DNA of 20,113 bases from a virus. Positions within the stretch are counted from its first letter, which is position 1. Every line of letters begins with the position of its first letter. Position numbers and translations under genes: made by a program. Of this stretch, positions 13,587 through 18,320 are shown piece after piece. The stretch spans positions 1-20,113 of IMG/VR virus record IMGVR_UViG_3300029448_000512; one strand, written 5' to 3'. The notes below the pieces were generated by a model. It ran no database searches. It saw nothing but the letters and a program-made list of their open reading frames with translations, and was not told where the DNA came from.

Positions 13587-13844
13587 ATGTTAGTAATAAC
13601 ATTCACAGTACTAAAAGATATGGGTACAGACTTATTCCCATATCAAGAAATACAAAACGATTATACAATTCAAGGTACACTCAAAGAGATTAATGATAAA
13701 GTACAATCTCTTTCAACAGACAATGTATACCTAGAGCCAAATAATCTACAGTGGAAAGGAATATCAGCTAGGATAAACAACGACTTAGCCGAAACAATCC
13801 AAATCATTGAACAAATGCCCGACTTCTCATTAGAGAACTTATAA
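13587..13844 (+). CDS. Small acidic protein, 85 aa, unknown
   Basis: The start is the ATG at 13587, 6 nt after AGAAAGGA; upstream in-frame codons would run through the hairpin pair and are rejected. The protein (MLVITFTVLKDMGTDLFPYQ...) begins with a hydrophobic beta-strand-like segment and continues with acidic, amphipathic stretches (TLKEINDKVQSL, DLAETIQIIEQM). It has no Cys, transmembrane segment or recognised motif. It shares an operon with the preceding gene, separated by the double hairpin, which may set different expression levels for the two. Confidence 0.75.
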   Translation: MLVITFTVLKDMGTDLFPYQEIQNDYTIQGTLKEINDKVQSLSTDNVYLEPNNLQWKGISARINNDLAETIQIIEQMPDFSLENL

Positions 13845-13905
13845 CATACTTGTAGTTGTGTGGACTTCCCCTTTAGTTCACACTTCTACATAAAAAAAAT
13901 TGTCG

Positions 13906-13931
13906 CCCACCCCCGACACCCACCCACCACC
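13906..13931 (-). repeat. Strong G-quadruplex candidate on the minus strand
   Basis: The plus-strand C-tracts are CCC (13906-13908), CCCCC (13910-13914), CCC (13919-13921), CCC (13923-13925), then CC and CC. The complement therefore has four G-tracts of at least three with loops of 1, 4 and 1 nt, satisfying the standard quadruplex pattern. In an AT-rich genome, and outside any gene, this is unlikely to be neutral. Confidence 0.6.
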
Positions 13932-14160
13932 ATTCTACACCAACCATCTCAAGATTATTCTTACGATGGTCTGATACAGGAACAGTTGTCTCATACCACA
14001 AACTGATACCCTAATAATCAAAACAATACTCAATAAACAAAACACTAACTAAACAATATATATGCATAATAAACAAAAAAAAATAATTCGATATACTATG
14101 CAACACACACTGCATCAAGATATACGAAAATGTCAAGTCATTCTATTAACATAAGCAAAT

Positions 14161-14197
14161 TCGCAAAAAAATTTCAAAGTCGCAAAATAATTCCAAG
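14161..14197. repeat. Tandem imperfect 18-19-nt repeats (iteron-like)
   Basis: TCGCAAAAAAATTTCAAAG (14161-14179) is followed directly by TCGCAAAATAATTCCAAG (14180-14197): same start, same end, few internal differences. Abutting A-rich direct repeats are typical of initiator or repressor binding sites; which applies here is unknown. Confidence 0.5.
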
Positions 14198-14214
14198 CCC
14201 AAAAATTTTCGGCT

Positions 14215-14234
14215 ATATGCATTTTTATGCATAT
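14215..14234. promoter_or_regulatory. Perfect inverted repeat around ATGCAT (operator-like)
   Basis: ATATGCAT (14215-14222) and ATGCATAT (14227-14234) are exact inverted copies separated by TTTT. ATGCAT itself is palindromic and also occurs at 14062-14067, with split arms ATGCA...TGCAT at 14098-14115. The element lies 22 nt before the start of the gene at 14257, where a transcription regulator would bind. Confidence 0.55.
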
Positions 14235-14237
14235 CGT

Positions 14238-14251
14238 ATATAGAAAGGATA
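14238..14251 (+). promoter_or_regulatory. Conserved leader/ribosome site, copy 2
   Basis: ATATAGAAAGGATA is identical to 13086-13099, here 5 nt before ATGAGTAAA. It fixes the start at 14257. Confidence 0.6.
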
Positions 14252-14256
14252 TACAG

Positions 14257-14754
14257 ATGAGTAAAAGATACAGGAACTCTAGTGTTCCTAAGACTAAGAA
14301 AACTCTAGTTGGTTATGACAAGGTCAATGATATACCTGTTGTAATAGATACTAGAGTGCCTGATTTATCAGGTAGTAGAGAGCCAACGATTGCAGTAGAT
14401 GATGGGGATAAGTACCTATGGACTTGTCGTTTCTGTCAAGCTACTACAAAGGTTGGTCGCAAAGTGTGTTCGCTTTGTAACAAAGATGCAAGTAAGGTCA
14501 TCAAGATTGTAGATGACACAGAAGCTAGAGAGCAACATATCAAAGATTGTAAGTGTGATGGTGCTTGTATCTATGAAGTTCATCTTGAGAAAGATGATGT
14601 AAGAGATGGTCAATGGAAACCCAATGACAGATACGATTACATTATCATTGAGGAAGCAGAGCCTCAATGTACAGAGTGTTTTATTATTCTGCCTATTGAG
14701 TTCGTAAGTAATGGCTATCGTAAGTGCAACGATTGTAGAAAGGAAATTGTATAA
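14257..14754 (+). CDS. Cys-rich double zinc-ribbon-like protein, 165 aa
   Basis: The start is set by the conserved GAAAGGATA site; an upstream in-frame ATG at 14227 lies within the palindrome and is rejected. The protein has a basic N-terminus (MSKRYRNSSVPKTKK), then C57-x2-C60-x10-C71-x2-C74 (WTCRFCQ ... CSLCNK), a middle cluster C98, C100, C104, and a C-terminal C138-x2-C141-x15-C157-x2-C160 (CTEC ... CNDC). The outer two sets are classic four-Cys zinc ribbons, usually used to bind nucleic acids or partner proteins. No catalytic domain is seen. In phages such proteins often modify host or phage transcription or replication; that role is inferred. It heads the second rightward operon. Confidence 0.8.
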   Translation: MSKRYRNSSVPKTKKTLVGYDKVNDIPVVIDTRVPDLSGSREPTIAVDDGDKYLWTCRFCQATTKVGRKVCSLCNKDASKVIKIVDDTEAREQHIKDCKCDGACIYEVHLEKDDVRDGQWKPNDRYDYIIIEEAEPQCTECFIILPIEFVSNGYRKCNDCRKEIV

Positions 14755-14867
14755 TGCCTGTAAATAAAGAACATAAACAATATAAAGCGTATTTATATTG
14801 GAAAAAGAATAAAGATATTATAAAAAATAGAATAAAAAATAACTTTGATTTAAAGTTTATCCCATAA
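14754..14867 (+). CDS. Small basic protein, 37 aa, unknown
   Basis: The ATG at 14754 overlaps the preceding stop (TAATG), with AAAGGA about 9 nt upstream. The product, starting MPVNKEHKQYKAYLYWKK, is rich in Lys, Asn and Tyr and probably one helix. It was too short to be listed among the larger frames, but the overlap and ribosome site support it. No function can be inferred beyond possible nucleic-acid binding from charge. It resembles in style the 38-aa product at 16090. Confidence 0.5.
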   Translation: MPVNKEHKQYKAYLYWKKNKDIIKNRIKNNFDLKFIP

Positions 14868-14872
14868 AATAA

Positions 14873-15165
14873 AGCTATCTACGGGTAGGTCTGATACAGA
14901 ACGACTGTGTCTCCTTTCACTACCTGCCTAGTAGGTAGCTTGTAGCACATAAGAAAATAACAGTTCGCCAACTATAGTTAAAACCTAGATTGGTGGGGTT
15001 GAAACTTCCATTGTGTGTTACAAGCTATCTATAAGTAAGAGCCAAAGACTATGCCCTGTTGATTGGTAACTGAAAGTAGGTAGCTTGTAGCACATAATAC
15101 TATCGCTAACGAACCTCTTAACAATGTCGCTTACGAATATAAGGTTGTGTGTTACAAGCTATCTA
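14873..15165 (+). ncRNA. Alternating array of complementary arms (structured RNA region)
   Basis: Two copies of a 21-nt arm B, TAGGTAGCTTGTAGCACATA plus A (14932-14952 and 15077-15097), alternate with two copies of arm A, TTGTGTGTTACAAGCTATCT plus A (15011-15031 and 15145-15165), and a short A at 14873-14882 (AGCTATCTAC). Arm B pairs with arm A over all 21 positions when three G-U wobbles are allowed; on the minus strand these would be mismatches, so the plus-strand RNA is the folded molecule. The short A pairs over 10 bp with 14931-14940, enclosing GGTAG/CTACC (14884-14888 with 14920-14924) and GATACAG/CTGTGTC (14893-14899 with 14905-14911). The last loop contains TCGCTAACGAA and TCGCTTACGAA. 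There is no T-run. The last arm ends 3 nt before the ribosome site of the next gene. Confidence 0.65.
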
Positions 15166-15178
15166 TGGAAGGAGAGCT

Positions 15179-15334
15179 ATGGTATGCGATATGTGTCATC
15201 AAGGCACATACAACCGATTGTTGATAGAAGCAAATGTTAAATCCTCTGTGTATCACAGAGTTCAATGTAATACTTGTGGCTATCAAGCAGTCAAAAGAAG
15301 TAATGTAAAGAGAGATGAAAGGAGGTATCTGTAA
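15179..15334 (+). CDS. Small zinc-ribbon-like protein, 51 aa
   Basis: The start is the ATG at 15179, 4 nt after AAGGAG; an upstream GTG at 15149 lies inside the RNA arm and is rejected. The protein begins MVCDMCHQGTYNRLL and has C3-x2-C6 and C30-x2-C33 (VQCNTCGYQ), a compact four-Cys zinc ribbon, then a basic tail (VKRSNVKRDERRYL). Nucleic-acid binding is likely. The stop overlaps the next ATG as TAATG. Its ribosome site follows directly on the structured arm array, so its translation could depend on which helix forms. Confidence 0.7.
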   Translation: MVCDMCHQGTYNRLLIEANVKSSVYHRVQCNTCGYQAVKRSNVKRDERRYL

Positions 15335-15873
15335 TGGGTATCCATAATGAAAATGATAAAAGAGACAGAGAAGAGTATGTTAAAAAGTTAAGTGAAAATT
15401 ATAATATGAAAGATATAAATAATTATTTTCCTTATCCAATGAATACTATCTTTGGTTTAAATTCTATTGTAATTGATGAGGAGAAAGAAACCATAGACCA
15501 AAAGAGAGCTTACATTGATGCACAAAGTCCTGTGATTGCAATGGCTTTATATTGGGATAGTTTGTGGCAACAAGCAATGGTTACAATAGTTCATGCTCAG
15601 TTAGATATGGTTGCCAAAGCTTTTCGTTCTAAACACGGAGAAGTATTAGGTGATGATATTGATGAGTTAGTAAAGGTACTCAAGTCTGATACAGCAGTAG
15701 ATGCTATGTTTCAAGCGTTTTATGGCTCTGTGCCTGACATCATTAACATAGGTAATCCAATGTTAGTAGGTAATGTTGTTGCTAAATCCGAGAAAGATGT
15801 TGAAGAAGGTGAGTTTAAACAAGCTGTTGATGACTTAATTAAAGATGTATTTAAGAAAGATGAAGAGGAGTAA
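15334..15873 (+). CDS. Unknown acidic protein, 179 aa
   Basis: The ATG at 15334 overlaps the preceding stop, with AGGAGG 8 nt upstream. The protein has a charged N-terminus (MGIHNENDKRDREEYVKK), a hydrophobic-helical middle (SPVIAMALYWDSLWQQAMVT, then HAQLDMVAKAFR) and an acidic C-terminus (DDLIKDVFKKDEEE). It is largely helical, without Cys or recognisable catalytic motifs. I do not recognise a family. It is embedded between two Cys-rich small proteins and probably acts with them, but that is only positional. Confidence 0.8.
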   Translation: MGIHNENDKRDREEYVKKLSENYNMKDINNYFPYPMNTIFGLNSIVIDEEKETIDQKRAYIDAQSPVIAMALYWDSLWQQAMVTIVHAQLDMVAKAFRSKHGEVLGDDIDELVKVLKSDTAVDAMFQAFYGSVPDIINIGNPMLVGNVVAKSEKDVEEGEFKQAVDDLIKDVFKKDEEE

Positions 15874-15875
15874 TA

Positions 15876-16106
15876 ATGCCTGTAACACTAAAAGAACTAG
15901 GTGCTTTAGATGGATATGTCCATTGTGCAACCTGTATAGAAGAGACTGGTGGAGTAAATGGTAGTGTATATAAGCAACAGTTAGAGGTTGGTATGAGAAA
16001 TAATACTGAACTCTATGTTAATTGCACATATCATAAGTTAGTAATAGGTAGGTTTTTTATAAAACCTGTAAATACGGAGTGTGATTGCTGTGATAAACAA
16101 GATTAA
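15876..16106 (+). CDS. Small Cys-rich protein, 76 aa
   Basis: The start at ATG 15876 lies 2 nt after the previous stop, with GAGGAG upstream. Cys residues are arranged as HCATC (C17, C20), NCTYH (C50) and ECDCCD near the end (C69, C71, C72), enough for a zinc site but less regular than the ribbons at 14257 and 15179. The first residues, MPV, match those of the 37-aa gene at 14754 but the rest differs. The function is unknown; zinc-stabilised binding protein is the best description. Confidence 0.7.
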   Translation: MPVTLKELGALDGYVHCATCIEETGGVNGSVYKQQLEVGMRNNTELYVNCTYHKLVIGRFFIKPVNTECDCCDKQD

Positions 16107-16206
16107 ATTATTTATTGCAACGAAAAAATTTAGTTTTGATATGTGGCTGTTACGACAACAGTTAGATTTTCAAATAAAAAAGATAAGGAGAAAGTATAAG
16201 TTATGA
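16090..16206 (+). CDS. Candidate small basic protein, 38 aa, GTG start
   Basis: A GTG at 16090, with GGAG about 10 nt upstream, opens a frame whose TGA overlaps the next ATG exactly as ATGA. It overlaps the preceding gene by 17 nt. The product, MINKIKLFIATKKFSFDMW..., is Lys/Arg-rich and helical. It fills what would otherwise be an unexplained gap of about 95 nt in a tightly packed operon. The evidence is the coupling geometry; the GTG start is uncertain. Confidence 0.45.
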   Translation: MINKIKLFIATKKFSFDMWLLRQQLDFQIKKIRRKYKL

Positions 16207-16427
16207 GTGATAATGTATATGAATTAACTAGCACAAGTAATGAAGATGTTAATAAACTAACTGTGGATTTTAGCTTTATGTCCAAGATAAAGAAAGTAGA
16301 TGCTATTGCACAGATAGATAAGTTAGTTTCATTAGCAGATGACAATGCTGATATTCAGCTTATAGACCATACACCAACTTTTTATGAGAAAAGTCAATGG
16401 TATGATGCTGATGAGGAAGCAGAGTAA
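16203..16427 (+). CDS. Small acidic protein, 74 aa, unknown
   Basis: The ATG at 16203 has AAGGAG about 12 nt upstream and overlaps the preceding small frame by 4 nt. The protein is acidic, with a central helical repeat-like part (KIKKVDAIAQIDKLVSLADD) and an acidic tail (WYDADEEAE). There is no Cys. No family is recognised. Acidic early proteins of this size include DNA mimics and inhibitors of host enzymes, but nothing specific supports that here. The stop overlaps the next start as TAATG. Confidence 0.7.
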   Translation: MSDNVYELTSTSNEDVNKLTVDFSFMSKIKKVDAIAQIDKLVSLADDNADIQLIDHTPTFYEKSQWYDADEEAE

Positions 16428-16771
16428 TGTATGGCGTGGTGAATACCATAGTACAAAAGGCTAAAGATAGATTGCAGAGAGAACTTTACTATAAAGAAAA
16501 TGGTAGGCACGATATATTCTTTGATACCTTGATTGATACTGGTATCGGAGATGATGAGTGGGTATGTGATTTCTGTAATGCACAGATAGAAGTTGGAACA
16601 TTTGACAAGCCGACAAGTGTTTATATACACGGAAGCTATGCCTTATGTACCAACTGTTTAAATGAATACAAGACTAAATATCCTGAGGAGTTTCAGGTAG
16701 AACAGACTTGTGTTTGTTGTAATAAAAAAAGCTATAAAAAGTTTATAGCTACTAAAGAAGAGGAGGAATAA
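16427..16771 (+). CDS. Zinc-ribbon-like protein, 114 aa
   Basis: The ATG at 16427 overlaps the previous stop. A helical N-terminus (IVQKAKDRLQRELYYKENG) precedes C47-x2-C50 (VCDFCNAQIEVG) and C74-x2-C77 (LCTNCLNEYK), a clear four-Cys ribbon, and a further TCVCCNK cluster (C95, C97, C98) near the end. The xCDFCNAQIEVG wording resembles WTCRFCQATTKVG in the protein at 14257, suggesting the two ribbons are related. Nucleic-acid or protein binding is likely; the exact role is unknown. Confidence 0.75.
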   Translation: MYGVVNTIVQKAKDRLQRELYYKENGRHDIFFDTLIDTGIGDDEWVCDFCNAQIEVGTFDKPTSVYIHGSYALCTNCLNEYKTKYPEEFQVEQTCVCCNKKSYKKFIATKEEEE

Positions 16772-16773
16772 CA

Positions 16774-17073
16774 ATGGGTAACATAATACCTATATTTAAA
16801 CCTAAGAAAGTAAGTGCTGATGAAGTGAATAGAGGTGGCTATATATTTAGCAACTCAACTATTTCATTGTTAGAAGCCAATGTAAATGATTGGTTTTTAA
16901 TTGCCGAATATACTGGTGATGATTATAAAAAGAAAGGAAATGCTTATGATAGCGTTGCTAGGTATTGGACAGGCAAACTAAAAGATGAAGGGCAAGTATT
17001 ACAATGTCAGACTAGGAGACTAGGAAAAGTTAATACTTGTAAATTATATGCACGAATTAGAGAGGAGAACTAA
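16774..17073 (+). CDS. Unknown basic protein, 99 aa
   Basis: The start at ATG 16774 follows a strong GAGGAGGA site. The protein (MGNIIPIFKPKKVSADEVNR...) has an N-terminal hydrophobic/basic segment, a central FSNSTISLLEANVNDWFLIA stretch and a Lys/Arg-rich C-terminus (VARYWTGKLKDEG, CQTRRLGKVNTCKLYARIRE). The second half resembles small DNA-binding folds in composition, but no defined motif is present. The stop overlaps the next ATG. The function is unknown. Confidence 0.75.
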   Translation: MGNIIPIFKPKKVSADEVNRGGYIFSNSTISLLEANVNDWFLIAEYTGDDYKKKGNAYDSVARYWTGKLKDEGQVLQCQTRRLGKVNTCKLYARIREEN

Positions 17074-17621
17074 TGGTTAGTGGAATTGAAGGCTTCCCAC
17101 CTGATGTTGAGGAAGCAACTGAGAGACTAAAGAACTGTGCTATTACCATACCAATACTATCGTTACTTAACGATTTGTCTATTGAAAATGGTTATAACAG
17201 ACAGATACGAGAAGGTTTCTTAGATGAAAGTATTGATGATAGCGACAAGTATGATGACCACGATGAAAGAGCAGATGATAGATTTCCTGCGATTGTGATG
17301 TTGGCTATGCCACATTATCACAAGAACGGAGTTCCATCAGAACTGCACTATCGTTTGATGCTAGAAGTTATCGTTAAAAGTAAATCAGGTAAGGAACTTG
17401 ATACTAAATACGCAACTGTATTCGTAGATGTTCCTGCTGATGCACTAGATTTATTACCGAATGTTCCTGATATTCAGTGGATAAATCCAAAAGCTGCTAC
17501 TGAAATAGAGCGTGAAGCGTTCTTGAAAGAGTGGTCAGAAGTTGATGATGAACAACTTAGTAAAGACTTCATCCAAAATATAGAAATGATGTTGGGTAAG
17601 AACTCAACAGAGGAGGAATAA
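17073..17621 (+). CDS. Unknown acidic protein preceding the ATPase, 182 aa
   Basis: The start overlaps the preceding stop (TAATG). The protein is strongly acidic, with an Asp-rich segment (DESIDDSDKYDDHDERADD at about 51-69), a beta-rich central part (FPAIVMLAMPHYHK, HYRLMLEVIVKS, KYATVFVDVPADAL) and a helical acidic end. No motif or Cys pattern is recognised. It ends 3 nt before the AAA+ ATPase gene, with GAGGAGGAA at its 3' end acting as that gene's ribosome site. By position it may be an adaptor or substrate of the ATPase-VWA pair; this is inference. Confidence 0.8.
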   Translation: MVSGIEGFPPDVEEATERLKNCAITIPILSLLNDLSIENGYNRQIREGFLDESIDDSDKYDDHDERADDRFPAIVMLAMPHYHKNGVPSELHYRLMLEVIVKSKSGKELDTKYATVFVDVPADALDLLPNVPDIQWINPKAATEIEREAFLKEWSEVDDEQLSKDFIQNIEMMLGKNSTEEE

Positions 17622-17624
17622 ACA

Positions 17625-18320
17625 ATGACAGAGAGTAACTGTTGGAAACTGTTTGATGCAATCATTGGTGCTACACCAAGAATATTGCTCTATGGTAAGC
17701 CGGGTACTGGTAAAACATACCAAGCAAACACAACCAACTTAGAGGGTAGAGAGACATACAATATCACATTGACACAAGATAGTAGTGCTAGTGAAGTGCT
17801 AGGTCATTACATACTTAATCAAAATGGTGGTATGGATTGGTTAGATGGTGTCGGTATTCAAGCTTGGAAAGATGGTGCAAGACTTGTTATTAACGAGATT
17901 GACCACGCTGGTGTAGATGTAATATCATTTTTGCACGCCTTACTAGATGACCCTGAGTTTGCAAAATTTACTTTGCCTAACAAGGACAAAGAACAGGTAA
18001 GACCACAACCTAACTTCCAAGTAGTTGCAACTATGAACGGAGTTCCAGATGACTTACCACCAGCCTTACTTGATAGATTTCCTGTAAGGATAAACATTGA
18101 CAATGTACATCCTAAAGCAATTGAGAGTTTGCCTGAGAAACTGCGTGCAGTATATGCAGATTACAATGAAGGCGACTTCTCAGTTCGTAAGTGGGTAGCA
18201 CTAGGTCAGCTAATGGACAAAGAAGTTCCATTGGACTACGCATTACAAACAATATTCCCTGATAACTACGACGAAATTGCTGATGCTTTGGTAGTTTCAC
18301 ACGCAGATGACACAGAATAA
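17625..18320 (+). CDS. MoxR/CobS-type AAA+ ATPase, 231 aa
   Basis: A compact AAA+ domain: Walker A GKPGTGKT (24-31), Walker B LVINEIDHA (Glu91 and Asp93 region), sensor-1-like VVATMNG (Asn138) and the arginine-finger-like LLDRF (Arg151). Layout and length fit the MoxR/CbbQ/CobS group, hexameric ATPases that remodel or load metals into partner complexes, nearly always with a VWA-domain protein encoded next door, as here. Phages encoding a CobS-like ATPase are known, but the target of this one is not evident. The short lid domain (about 165-231) is largely acidic. The stop overlaps the VWA gene's ATG, so the two are probably co-translated in fixed ratio. Confidence 0.92.
   Translation: MTESNCWKLFDAIIGATPRILLYGKPGTGKTYQANTTNLEGRETYNITLTQDSSASEVLGHYILNQNGGMDWLDGVGIQAWKDGARLVINEIDHAGVDVISFLHALLDDPEFAKFTLPNKDKEQVRPQPNFQVVATMNGVPDDLPPALLDRFPVRINIDNVHPKAIESLPEKLRAVYADYNEGDFSVRKWVALGQLMDKEVPLDYALQTIFPDNYDEIADALVVSHADDTE

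Larger units (their letters stand above)
13845..14256. other. Second non-coding stretch, structured and repeat-rich
   Basis: No gene was found. Elements seen are: a plus-strand hairpin just after the stop (TGTAG 13851-13855 with CTACA 13886-13890, then GTGTGGAC 13858-13865 with GTTCACAC 13876-13883, one G-U wobble); the C-rich tract at 13906-13931; the hairpin ACCATC/GATGGT (13943-13970); GGTCTGATACAG (13968-13979), which recurs exactly at 14888-14899; the hairpin ATGCA/TGCAT (14098-14115); tandem A-rich repeats at 14161-14197; and the ATGCAT palindrome pair at 14215-14234. The density of elements suggests control of the following operon, or an origin. Confidence 0.7.

Noticed and set aside
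13851-13890. Intrinsic terminator after the gene ending at 13844
   Set aside because: The hairpin is followed by A-rich, not T-rich, sequence on the plus strand; on the minus strand the T-run precedes the hairpin.
14873-15165. CRISPR-like array
   Set aside because: Repeats alternate between an arm and its complement, spacers have unequal lengths, only two full copies of each exist, and no cas gene is present.
12071-15178. tRNA genes in the non-coding stretches
   Set aside because: No GTTCRANNC T-loop combined with an acceptor stem and anticodon arm could be found; the nearest candidates (12165-12226 and around 14960) lack the pattern.
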